The notes under the pieces: generated by a model
Database searches by the model: none
Told to the model about the DNA's origin: nothing
The model's input: the letters and a program-made list of their open reading frames with translations, nothing else
Assembly (NCBI GenBank): GCA_043751715.1
Contig: JAYUZO010000136.1
Coordinates: 1-54,599, forward strand
Reading direction: 5' to 3'
DNA: 54,599 nt
Source of the DNA: JAAFHS01 sp043751715
GTDB lineage: Bacteria; Pseudomonadota; Alphaproteobacteria; Rhodobacterales; Rhodobacteraceae
Part shown: positions 24,868 to 32,821 of the stretch, piece after piece
Layout: each line of letters begins with the position of its first letter
How positions within the stretch are numbered: the first letter of the stretch is position 1
Program-made: the position numbers and the translations under genes

Positions 24868-26538
24868 ATGACGCACAGCATCGCAATCAGAACGATTGGT
24901 TTACCGGTCTTGCCGCAATTGCCAGCAGGCGTTGCAGACGCAGGTGCAGCCGAAGCATTTGCTGCGGCCATGATTGCGGTTGGCCCGACGGGGCAACCCG
25001 TAATGGTGCAGAATACGGCAGCTGACATGATTGTGCCACCAGATACCGAAACCACGGAAACCGAAGTCTGTGATTGTGATATGGTGCCAGTGCCAGCCAC
25101 GCTTGCCGCACCGATGGTGCTTTCGCAGGGGCCACCCTTCACTGATCCGCAGCAAACCGAAGCCGCGCCGCCGTTGCTGTCGTTCGAAACCCCCGCAATT
25201 GTTGCCGTGCCCATTGGCCAGAATGCTGCTGCGCCCGCCCAAGAAACAGCGGGTCAGGTTCAGTTGCTGATCACAGATGAAATTCAACCGCTGGCCGTGG
25301 CACCGCAAACCGCAGGTGCCGATTTGCCAGCATTTGGTGCCCCCGTTCATCCGGTTTTCAATGCTCGGCCCGCCGCTCAAAACCTGCCTGTTGATACCCG
25401 GCTCGTGTCTGTTCCCAAGCCGGTACAAGCGGGGGTCGTCACTGATCTGCGGCACATGGGGCAGGCGGGTGCGGGAATAGTTGCAGTGGCCCAGCAACCC
25501 CTATTGCAAAACCCCTTGCCGCCTTCCGATCCTGTTGCGCCAGTGCAGGTACATCACACACCCGCAGGACCAACGAATGGCGGCACCCCCGCCAGCGGTA
25601 CGCCCGTCGCCCCCCCGCCGGCGGTTGCCACGGATGTTTTGCTCCCCTCTGCCCTTGGATCAGTCCCGGTTCCCGGTGCAAGCACACCCATTCGGATGGC
25701 GGCTGCTACGGGGGCAAATCCCGTGGACCGCGTTGCGGAAAACAAGGCGATGTCGGCACTGGACCTGCCCATTTCCTTTACTTTTCTGGCCCGTTTGCAA
25801 CCAACACTTGCGCAACAGGGTTTTGAGATGCGGCTTGCCACGGCGCAAAAGGATGGCAATTCAGCACCTGCACAAGCGCTGCCTGAACCGGGTCTGCAGC
25901 CAGCCCTTCCTGCCGAAAGCAGCGTTTCCAAGCCTGCCATGCCCCTGCCTGCGGGCCTGATCCTGCCGCTGCCATTGCTTGCCGAGGCGGAAAGTGTTCC
26001 GCAAACCACTGATCCAACTGTTTCTGATATGCCCCTGCCGGTCTTTGCGCCGTTGACGGTTGCGTTGCCTGATGGTGATGCGGCAAGGCCGATGCCGGTT
26101 GCAACAATCCCCGCCTTGCCTGCCCTGATTGCACAGGCCGCCCATACCAACCCTGCACAATCAGTCGGCCTGCAGCTTGATCCGATTGAGCTTGGCACCG
26201 TTGCCTTCAACATGGACACCGGGCCTGCCGGGCTGGTGGTGACCATCGTGGTTGAACGCCCCGAAACGCTTGATCTGTTGCGCAGGCATGCGGATCAGTT
26301 TCTGGCCGATCTGCGGCAATCCGGCTTTCAGGGGGCAAGCCTGAATTTCAGCCAATCCGGGCAATCCGGGCAGTTTGGGCAATCCGGTCAGTTTGGGCAG
26401 TTCGGCCAATCCGGGCAAGACCAGCCGCCACAGCACCGTCAGCGCGGTCATGCAGACCCGCAGGTGCCACCCCTGTTTGAACCACCACCCGGTAGGCCGC
26501 CGCGCTATGCAGGCGGCGGTCTGGACATTCGTCTTTGA
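24868..26538 (+). CDS. fliK: Flagellar hook-length control protein FliK
   Basis: Length 556 aa. A long Pro/Ala/Thr-rich unstructured N-terminal region is followed by the FliK C-terminal domain (about residues 430-490): LQLDPIELGTVAFNMDTGPAGLVVTIVVERPETLDLLRR...LRQSGF. This domain contacts FlhB to stop hook export. After it comes an unusual Gln/Gly/Phe/Ser repeat tail. Followed by flgD after 12 nt. Confidence 0.88.
   Translation: MTHSIAIRTIGLPVLPQLPAGVADAGAAEAFAAAMIAVGPTGQPVMVQNTAADMIVPPDTETTETEVCDCDMVPVPATLAAPMVLSQGPPFTDPQQTEAAPPLLSFETPAIVAVPIGQNAAAPAQETAGQVQLLITDEIQPLAVAPQTAGADLPAFGAPVHPVFNARPAAQNLPVDTRLVSVPKPVQAGVVTDLRHMGQAGAGIVAVAQQPLLQNPLPPSDPVAPVQVHHTPAGPTNGGTPASGTPVAPPPAVATDVLLPSALGSVPVPGASTPIRMAAATGANPVDRVAENKAMSALDLPISFTFLARLQPTLAQQGFEMRLATAQKDGNSAPAQALPEPGLQPALPAESSVSKPAMPLPAGLILPLPLLAEAESVPQTTDPTVSDMPLPVFAPLTVALPDGDAARPMPVATIPALPALIAQAAHTNPAQSVGLQLDPIELGTVAFNMDTGPAGLVVTIVVERPETLDLLRRHADQFLADLRQSGFQGASLNFSQSGQSGQFGQSGQFGQFGQSGQDQPPQHRQRGHADPQVPPLFEPPPGRPPRYAGGGLDIRL
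26348..26421 (+). repeat. Degenerate 9-bp tandem repeats encoding GQSGQF units in FliK
   Basis: About eight back-to-back 9-bp units related to CAATCCGGG and CAGTTTGGG encode repeated QSG and QFG triplets near the FliK C-terminus. Unit length is a multiple of three, so copy-number slippage would keep the frame. Confidence 0.8.
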
Positions 26539-26550
26539 AAGGACACGTAC

Positions 26551-27201
26551 ATGGAAATCGGCAGCACAACCACAACGCCCCCACGGCAGGCAGACATGGC
26601 CGCCGCCAAGATCACCAGTGATTACACCACGTTTCTGAAAATGCTGACCACGCAGTTGCAAAACCAGGATCCGCTCAACCCGATCGAATCCAGTGATTAT
26701 GCCGTACAGCTGGCCACATTTTCCGGCGTTGAACAGCAGACCCGCACCAACCAGTTGCTGGAATCCCTTGGTGGCCAGTTCAACATTCTGGGGATGGCGC
26801 AGATGGCAGGCTGGGTCGGGCAACAGGCGCGGGTGGATGCGCCCGTTTGGGTAGACGGTGATCCTGTCACGCTGTCGCCCAATCCGGCGGCAGGGTCAGA
26901 CCGGGCCACGCTTGTGGTCAAAGACAGCCGGGGCACGGTGGTATCGCGTCAGGATATTCCGCCAACCACTGATCCCTATTCATGGACGGGCCTTGGCATT
27001 GATGGCCTTCCGTTGCCGCAGGGCACATACACGCTGGCACTGGAAAGCTATCGCAACGATGAATTGCTGACCCAGACACCCGTTGAACACTATGCCCGCA
27101 TCATCGAGGCGCAGGGGGGTGCTACGGGTACCAATCTGCTATTGGAAGGCGGGGTAAAAGTGCAGGCTGATAAAATTACCGCCCTGCGCGCGGCCCTATA
27201 G
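26551..27201 (+). CDS. flgD: Hook cap protein FlgD
   Basis: Length 216 aa. The N-terminal hallmark TFLKMLTTQLQNQDPLNPIESSDYAVQLATFSGVEQQ (residues 30-66) is clear, followed by the beta-rich FlgD Ig-like/tudor domain. It caps the growing hook. Co-transcribed with fliK; its 3' end overlaps the 3' end of ubiB by 6 nt (convergent). Confidence 0.95.
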   Translation: MEIGSTTTTPPRQADMAAAKITSDYTTFLKMLTTQLQNQDPLNPIESSDYAVQLATFSGVEQQTRTNQLLESLGGQFNILGMAQMAGWVGQQARVDAPVWVDGDPVTLSPNPAAGSDRATLVVKDSRGTVVSRQDIPPTTDPYSWTGLGIDGLPLPQGTYTLALESYRNDELLTQTPVEHYARIIEAQGGATGTNLLLEGGVKVQADKITALRAAL

Positions 27202-28725
27202 CCATTCGCCCAGCAGAACGCCGATCCCCAGCAGGGCCGCCGCCGCAAGGGCCTGCCACAGCCACGCAGCCAAGCGGCGCTTTGACTGCACCTTTGGCTT
27301 GTCAGTCTGCGCAATCAGTGCCGCCTCAACCATGCGCGGCAGTTTGGGGCCAAAGCGTGCAAGCACCCGCGCTGTTTGCACCAGATCGCGCAGCAGGGCA
27401 CGCGGGCCCACGTTTTTGGCGACATAGCTTTCCACAATCGGCTGGGCGACCTGCCAGATGTTCAGGTTCGGGTCCAACCCCCGCGCCACACCTTCAACCA
27501 CCACCATCGTGCGCTGCAACAGGATCAGTTCCGTGCGGGTTTCCATGCCGAACCGTTCCGTCACCTCGAACAGATGTGTAAGTAGCCGGGCCATTGAAAT
27601 ACGGGTGGCATCCATGCCAAAGATCGGCTCACCCACCGCCCGCAAGGCCCGCGCGAATTCATCAATATCACGGTCGGCGGGCACATAGCCTGCCTCAAAA
27701 TGCACCTCGGCCACGCGGCGGTAATCCTTGCGGATGAAACCGAACAGAATTTCGGCATAGACGCGGCGGGTATATTCATCCAACCGCCCCATGATCCCGA
27801 AATCATAGGCGATGATATTGCCGTTGGCCGCCACCTTCAGGTTGCCCTGATGCATGTCCGCGTGAAAATATCCGTCGCGCAGCGCGTGGTTCAGGAACAA
27901 CTGCATCACCCGTGTCGCCAGCACACGGCGGTCATGCCCTGCCGCATCAATGCCTGCGTTGTCTGCCATGCTGATGCCTTCGGCCCAGTCCAGCGTCATC
28001 ACCGTGCGCCCCGACAGATGCCAGATCGGACGCGGCACCTGAAAGCCTTCGTCCTTGGCCGTATTCGCCGCAAATTCCGCTGCCGCACTGCTTTCCAGCC
28101 GGAAATCCAACTCGCCCTGCACCACGCCGTCAAAATGCGTGATCACATCCATCGGGCGCAGCCGCCGCGCGCCGGGGGCCAGCACCTCAATCACCCGTGC
28201 TGCAAAATAAAATGCGTCAATGTCACGCCGGAACGCGCGTTCGATCCGCGGCCGCAGCACCTTGACTGCCACCTCTTGCCCAGTTTCTGCCAACCGCGCC
28301 CGGTGCACCTGCGCGATGGATGCCGCCGCCACCGGTTCGGAAAACTCCGAAAACGCCTGCGCCACCGGCAGTTGCAGTTCTGCCGCAATCATCGCCTTGG
28401 CGACATCGGTTGAAAACGGCGGAAGCTTGTCCTGCAGGTATTTCAGCTGCAGCGCCAGTTCCTCACCTACCACATCGGGCCGCGTTGACAGCACCTGCCC
28501 GAATTTGATGTAGGCTGGCCCAAGTGCCGTCAGCGCGCGTGTTGCAGGTGGCAGCGCCGGATCACCCTTTTCGCCCAGCCATTTGAACGGCCAGCCCAGG
28601 ATTCGTGCCACCGCCCGCAGGCGTGGCGGGGCATGAAACGCCTCCAGCACCACACCAATGGCACCGGTGCGTTCCAGTGTGGCCAGCGTGCGCACAAGGC
28701 GGATGATATTATGCGGTCCGCGCAA
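27196..28725 (-). CDS. ubiB: Ubiquinone biosynthesis kinase-like protein UbiB
   Basis: Length 509 aa. Atypical-kinase features: YIKFGQVLSTRPDVV, the alanine-rich nucleotide loop AAASIAQVHRA, Lys in VAVKVLRP, catalytic-like HADMHQGNLKV and AYDFGIMGRLDE, and two C-terminal hydrophobic segments (LAAWLWQALAAAALLGIGVLLGEWL). It supports CoQ synthesis through ATPase activity at the membrane. The start is TTG at 28725, directly abutting the ubiE TAA stop; the MRGPHN beginning supports it. Operon ubiE-ubiB. Confidence 0.95.
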   Translation of the reverse strand: MRGPHNIIRLVRTLATLERTGAIGVVLEAFHAPPRLRAVARILGWPFKWLGEKGDPALPPATRALTALGPAYIKFGQVLSTRPDVVGEELALQLKYLQDKLPPFSTDVAKAMIAAELQLPVAQAFSEFSEPVAAASIAQVHRARLAETGQEVAVKVLRPRIERAFRRDIDAFYFAARVIEVLAPGARRLRPMDVITHFDGVVQGELDFRLESSAAAEFAANTAKDEGFQVPRPIWHLSGRTVMTLDWAEGISMADNAGIDAAGHDRRVLATRVMQLFLNHALRDGYFHADMHQGNLKVAANGNIIAYDFGIMGRLDEYTRRVYAEILFGFIRKDYRRVAEVHFEAGYVPADRDIDEFARALRAVGEPIFGMDATRISMARLLTHLFEVTERFGMETRTELILLQRTMVVVEGVARGLDPNLNIWQVAQPIVESYVAKNVGPRALLRDLVQTARVLARFGPKLPRMVEAALIAQTDKPKVQSKRRLAAWLWQALAAAALLGIGVLLGEWL

Positions 28726-29478
28726 TTACAGCTTCCACCCCGAATGCAGCGCCGCCACACCCATGGTCATGTTGCGGTATTTCACCTGCCCGAACCCCGC
28801 CTGCCGGATCATGCCTGCAAACGTGTCCTGATCGGGGAATTTGCGAATGCTTTCGACCAGATACTGATAACTGTCCCGGTCACCCGTCACCACCTGACCC
28901 ATGGCAGGGATCACGTTGAACGAATACAGATCATAGGCCTTTTGCATCAGATCATTCGGAATGCGGCTGAATTCCAGCACCATCAGCCGCCCGCCCGGAC
29001 GCAATACGCGGTATGCCTCGCGCAGCGCATCGGCAATCCGCGTCACGTTCCGGATGCCGAAACTGATCGTGTAGACGTCAAAGCTGCCCGTCGCAAAAGG
29101 CAGCGCCATCGCATCGCCCGCCACCCATTCCAGCCGGTCGGCAAGGCTGTCGGCATCCGCACGCTTGCGCCCCTCAACCAGCATGGATTCCGTCATGTCG
29201 CAGACCACCGCACTGGTACCCAGCGCGCGTTTCAGGAACCGGAACGCCACATCACCCGTGCCGCCCGCCACATCCAGCAGGCGCTGGCCCGGACGCGGGG
29301 CCAGCCAATCCATCATCGCGTCTTTCCACAGCCGGTGCACGCCGCCTGACATCAGGTCGTTCATCACATCGTATTTGCTGGCCACCCGCGTGAATACGCC
29401 ATGCACCATCCCGGCCTTTTCACCCTCCGGCACGGTCTGAAACCCAAAATGCGTGGTGTCTTCGTTGTCTTTCGTCAT
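28726..29478 (-). CDS. ubiE: Ubiquinone/menaquinone C-methyltransferase UbiE
   Basis: Length 250 aa from the ATG at 29478 (MTKDNEDTTHFGFQTV), the usual family start; the frame extends 43 codons further but that runs through the inverted repeat. SAM-binding LLDVAGGTGDVAFRFL and the UbiE signature DALREAYRVLRPGGRLMVLEFS are present, as is the N-terminal YDVMNDLMSGGVHRLWK. It methylates the benzoquinol ring. Coupled to ubiB. Confidence 0.95.
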   Translation of the reverse strand: MTKDNEDTTHFGFQTVPEGEKAGMVHGVFTRVASKYDVMNDLMSGGVHRLWKDAMMDWLAPRPGQRLLDVAGGTGDVAFRFLKRALGTSAVVCDMTESMLVEGRKRADADSLADRLEWVAGDAMALPFATGSFDVYTISFGIRNVTRIADALREAYRVLRPGGRLMVLEFSRIPNDLMQKAYDLYSFNVIPAMGQVVTGDRDSYQYLVESIRKFPDQDTFAGMIRQAGFGQVKYRNMTMGVAALHSGWKL

Positions 29479-29489
29479 CACGTTTGCGC

Positions 29490-29568
29490 CCAAGTGTTGC
29501 CGCCTTCGGGTTATACATAGTTCGCCAGAAGGAAAACCACATAAAGACCGAAGGCAGGCGACACTTGG
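29490..29568. repeat. 20-bp inverted repeat carried in the leaders of both ubiE and the divergent membrane-protein gene
   Basis: The arm at 29490-29509 (CCAAGTGTTGCCGCCTTCGG) is the reverse complement of 29548-29568, apart from one mismatch and one inserted base. The spacer (29510-29547) is AT-rich and contains TATACAT. Each arm ends close before a start codon (ATG 29574 plus strand, ATG 29478 minus strand), so both transcripts would begin their genes behind the same ~20-nt sequence. Confidence 0.75.
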
Positions 29569-29573
29569 AAGAC

Positions 29574-30215
29574 ATGCTGTATCAATCTGCCGCGCTCTGG
29601 CTTGCACCTGCCATCATCATTCTGTCACTTGCGCTGACAGTGGCCAACCGCAGGCGCGCCCGTCTGCGTGAGGGTCCACTGCAAGGCCGCATAGGGCGCA
29701 CCACGATCAGCAGGCTGGTGCAGCCCTTGCCGGGTGACATTGAACTGATCGCACAGATGGGCATGGCAGCCCTGCCCCGCCAAAGTGCGGGCACGCATGT
29801 TTTGCGCACAACGCCCGGATTGCAGGCAATTTCACTGGGGTTAAGCGCGCTGATCCTGGGTCTGTTGGCGGCAGGGATGCCGGGCTCGCATGACGTGTTT
29901 GGCGGTGATCCGGCCATTCTTTGGGGGCTGGCTATCCTGCTGGGCATCGGCATTGCAGATATTTTGAGTTATGAGCTGCAGTTTGACAGGCATGGCATGG
30001 TACTGACACGGTTCATGTACTGGCGGCGCAGTTTCGAATGGGCGCATCTGATGGGCATAGATGACGATCAGAATTATCAATACGTACTGGCCTTTTCCAA
30101 AGGTGGCCGGGTCAAGGTGCTGAAACATCTTGTCGGCATGCCCGGATTTCTGACACATGTGGCATCCGTTCTTGATCGGAATGAAAGCCAGCATGCCGGA
30201 ACTGCCCGAGGTTGA
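29574..30215 (+). CDS. Three-helix membrane protein upstream of mutM, unknown function
   Basis: Length 213 aa from ATG 29574, preceded by TTGGAAG; an earlier in-frame start would run through the inverted repeat. Membrane segments: about residues 7-23 (LWLAPAIIILSLALTV), 110-132 (GLQAISLGLSALILGLLAAG) and 143-160 (AILWGLAILLGIGIADIL). The end is a soluble domain (LVLTRFMYWRRSFEWAHLMGIDD) that resembles a PH-like fold in pattern. No family recognised. Overlaps mutM by 23 nt, so translation is probably coupled. Confidence 0.65.
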   Translation: MLYQSAALWLAPAIIILSLALTVANRRRARLREGPLQGRIGRTTISRLVQPLPGDIELIAQMGMAALPRQSAGTHVLRTTPGLQAISLGLSALILGLLAAGMPGSHDVFGGDPAILWGLAILLGIGIADILSYELQFDRHGMVLTRFMYWRRSFEWAHLMGIDDDQNYQYVLAFSKGGRVKVLKHLVGMPGFLTHVASVLDRNESQHAGTARG

Positions 30216-31044
30216 AACTGTCCGCCAAGGCCTGATCCCCGTTATGGAGGGGCAGACCATTGTGCAGGCACAGGTGAACCGGCCCGATTTGCGCTGGCCG
30301 TTTCCGCCCAATATGGCCGCGCGGTTGCAAGGGCAGCCGGTGTTGGCGCTGCGGCGGCGATCCAAGTATATTCTGGCTGATCTGGGGTCAGGTGAAACGC
30401 TGCTGATCCACCTTGGCATGTCGGGTCGCATGCTGATTTCTGGCGCCATGATCGGGCAGTTCCATCAGAATCATCCCGCCCCCGCCAAGCATGATCACGT
30501 CGTGCTGGACATGGGCCAAGGCGCGCGCATCACCTTTAATGACGCCCGCCGTTTTGGCGCGATGGACCTGATGCCCACGGCCACGGCTGAACGTCATGCG
30601 TTGCTGGTGGCGCTTGGCCCGGAACCTTTGGGCAATGCGTTTGATGAAGATTACCTGCTGTCACGTCTGACGGGCCGCAAGACCCCGATCAAATCGGCGC
30701 TGCTGGATCAGCATATCGTGGCGGGGCTGGGTAACATCTATGTCTGTGAAGTGCTGTTTCGCGCAGGGCTGGATCCGCGTTTGTTGGCGGGTGACATTGC
30801 CCCGCACCGTCTGCGCCCCGTAGTGCCGATCATCCGGCAGGTGCTGTCAGAGGCGATCGAGGCGGGCGGATCATCCTTGCGTGATTACCGGCAGGCCGAT
30901 GGTGAGCTTGGCTATTTCCAGCACCGTTTCAACGTCTATGACCGTGAAGGTGCGGCCTGCATCACGTCGGGTTGCACAGGCATGATCGCCCGCACGGTGC
31001 AATCGGGCCGGTCATCTTTCTATTGCCCCACCTGCCAAACGTGA
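30193..31044 (+). CDS. mutM: Formamidopyrimidine-DNA glycosylase MutM (Fpg)
   Basis: Length 283 aa from ATG 30193, fixed by the obligatory MPELPEVETVRQGL N-terminus in which Pro2 is the catalytic nucleophile and Glu3 assists. Conserved Lys in RRSKYILADL and a C-terminal zinc finger (CITSGC ... FYCPTC) are intact. It removes 8-oxoguanine and nicks abasic sites. The start lies inside the preceding membrane-protein gene. Confidence 0.97.
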   Translation: MPELPEVETVRQGLIPVMEGQTIVQAQVNRPDLRWPFPPNMAARLQGQPVLALRRRSKYILADLGSGETLLIHLGMSGRMLISGAMIGQFHQNHPAPAKHDHVVLDMGQGARITFNDARRFGAMDLMPTATAERHALLVALGPEPLGNAFDEDYLLSRLTGRKTPIKSALLDQHIVAGLGNIYVCEVLFRAGLDPRLLAGDIAPHRLRPVVPIIRQVLSEAIEAGGSSLRDYRQADGELGYFQHRFNVYDREGAACITSGCTGMIARTVQSGRSSFYCPTCQT

Positions 31045-31104
31045 CTTGGCGTAGGCAGTGCAGGCTGTTAAAGCCCATGTTCGGGGATCAGGAGTTGCTT
31101 TCAC

Positions 31105-31881
31105 ATGGCCTATGAAACTTTGATCGTCGAGATCGAGGATTATGTAGCACTTATCCGGCTGAACCGGCCGGATGCGCTGAATGCCCTAAACTTCAAACTT
31201 CTGTCTGAACTGGCAGATGCGCTGTCCGCGGCTGATCGCAATGACAAGGTGCGCTGCATCGTGCTGACCGGGTCGGAAAAGGCCTTTGCCGCCGGTGCCG
31301 ATGTGCGCGAAATGGCCAACAAAACCTTTGTCGACATGTATGCCGATGATCCGTTGGGCACCGAGGCTGACCGTATTCTGCGCGTCCGCAAACCGATTAT
31401 CGCAGCCGTGTCGGGTTATGCGCTTGGCGGTGGCTGTGAACTGGCCATGATGTGCGATTTTATCATCGCGTCCGACACGGCCAAATTCGGCCAGCCCGAA
31501 ATCAACCTTGGGATTGTGGCCGGTCTGGGTGGCACGCAGCGCCTGACGCGGTTTGTCGGCAAGGCCAAATCCATGGACATGCACCTGACAGGCCGCAACA
31601 TGGACGCGGCCGAGGCTGAACGCTGCGGTCTTGTCAGCCGCGTGGTGCCCGCCAAGAACCTGATCGAAGAGGCGATGAAGGCCGCGATGAAAATCGCCGA
31701 AAAATCGGCGCTGACCGTAATGGCGGTGAAAGAGGCAGTGAACCGCGCGCAGGAAACCAGCCTGCGCGAAGGCATGCTGTACGAACGCCGACTGTTTCAT
31801 GCGATGTTTGCCACCGAAGATCAGAAAGAAGGCATGGCCGCCTTTCTGGAAAAGCGCACCCCTCAATTCCGCGACAAATAA
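31105..31881 (+). CDS. Enoyl-CoA hydratase
   Basis: Length 258 aa, crotonase fold. Oxyanion-hole motifs AFAAGADVREM and ALGGGCELAMMCD, and both catalytic glutamates (in GGGCELAM and GQPEINLGIV) are present, so it should hydrate short enoyl-CoAs. Close to the FadB1/PaaF-type stand-alone hydratases. A CAGGAG ribosome site precedes the ATG by 8 nt. Monocistronic between mutM and rpsT, with a terminator after it. Confidence 0.92.
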   Translation: MAYETLIVEIEDYVALIRLNRPDALNALNFKLLSELADALSAADRNDKVRCIVLTGSEKAFAAGADVREMANKTFVDMYADDPLGTEADRILRVRKPIIAAVSGYALGGGCELAMMCDFIIASDTAKFGQPEINLGIVAGLGGTQRLTRFVGKAKSMDMHLTGRNMDAAEAERCGLVSRVVPAKNLIEEAMKAAMKIAEKSALTVMAVKEAVNRAQETSLREGMLYERRLFHAMFATEDQKEGMAAFLEKRTPQFRDK

Positions 31882-31932
31882 GGGCATCGGTTAAGGGTAG
31901 CGGCGCACAACCGATTGCCCCTTTCCTTTTTT
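31882..31932 (+). terminator. Rho-independent terminator after the enoyl-CoA hydratase
   Basis: GGGCATCGGTT (31882-31892) pairs with AACCGATTGCCC (31909-31920) with one bulged base, followed by CTTTCCTTTTTT. It begins immediately after the stop codon. Confidence 0.75.
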
Positions 31933-32062
31933 GCACCGCTCGCCTATACGCCGCCTTACATGCGCGTGGGCCCGCTTAGGCAAGATTCGTTCCCCATTCT
32001 TCGACGGGGCGCTTTGGTCATTTGCGCAACCAGATGTAACAGACGCTAAGGAAACGAACCCC

Positions 32063-32332
32063 ATGGCAAATACTGCCCAGTCCAAAAAGCGCGCCCGCCA
32101 GTCGGAAACCCGCTATGCCATCAACAAGGCACGCCGGTCGCGCATTCGCACCTTCCTGCGCAAGGTCGAAGAGGCGATTGCTTCGGGCGATCAGACTGCC
32201 GCGACCGCCGCATTGAAGGCTGCACAGCCGGAACTGGCGCGCGGCGTGTCAAAAGGCATTCTGCACAAGAACACCGTGTCGCGGAAAATGTCGCGCCTTG
32301 CATCGCGCGTCAAAGGCGTTGTCGCCGCCTGA
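32063..32332 (+). CDS. rpsT: 30S ribosomal protein S20
   Basis: Length 89 aa from ATG 32063 (MANTAQSKKRARQS), preceded by AAGGAA. Highly basic helical protein; ends VSRKMSRLASRVKGVVAA. It binds 16S rRNA early in assembly. The frame is open further upstream but that part is not family sequence. It stands just before dnaA, as is frequent in this order, and has its own terminator. Confidence 0.97.
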   Translation: MANTAQSKKRARQSETRYAINKARRSRIRTFLRKVEEAIASGDQTAATAALKAAQPELARGVSKGILHKNTVSRKMSRLASRVKGVVAA

Positions 32333-32353
32333 TCTCACCCGCTGTCATTTTGC

Positions 32354-32384
32354 AAAAAGCGTGCCTCAACCGGCGCGCTTTTTT
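32354..32384 (+). terminator. Rho-independent terminator of rpsT
   Basis: AAAAAGCGTGCC (32354-32365) pairs with GGCGCGCTTTTT (32372-32383) with one G-T wobble, loop of six, ending in a T run. A-rich 5' side makes it potentially bidirectional. Confidence 0.9.
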
Positions 32385-32821
32385 GCGTTTTGCAACCCTC
32401 GCGCAGCCCCGTTGCAGCCCGACGTGGCGATTTTGCACAGGCCTTGGGATTCGCGCAGGGAAAGCGCTGTCAAGCAGTAAGAACAGTTGCACAGCCCGCA
32501 ACCCGCTTGCTACCGTCCCCAAAGCGATTCACTTCGTTATGGGGGACATGACGGGGTCGGGTACTGGGACGACTGCAAACAGGCTGCCATACCTGTTGCA
32601 AGATCACTAAAATCCAGTGTCTGATCAACGGCTTGCGTGGTCTGCGGGGACGCATCCATGGGCTGAAATTTGGCTGCATTTGCCGTTGGCATATGCTGGC
32701 CAAATGCGTTTGTCCGGGCAGCAGTGGCCAATGGCTGCGGCGGCCGTCTGTTGTGTTGTGAACCGCAGGAATGACTGTGCGTGTGGGTTTTCCACGCGCA
32801 GAACGCATCAGGTTGGACAGC
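32385..32821. other. Gene-free rpsT-dnaA region with candidate DnaA boxes and dnaA promoter
   Basis: No convincing gene is present. One 9-mer fits the DnaA-box consensus TTWTNCACA exactly (TTTTGCACA, 32431-32439) and another with one mismatch (TTTTCCACG, 32788-32796), close to the dnaA start. A possible promoter is TTGCAC (32487-32492), 18 nt, TACCGT (32511-32516). I saw no AT-rich unwinding region or box cluster, so this fits dnaA autoregulation better than a proven origin. Confidence 0.45.
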
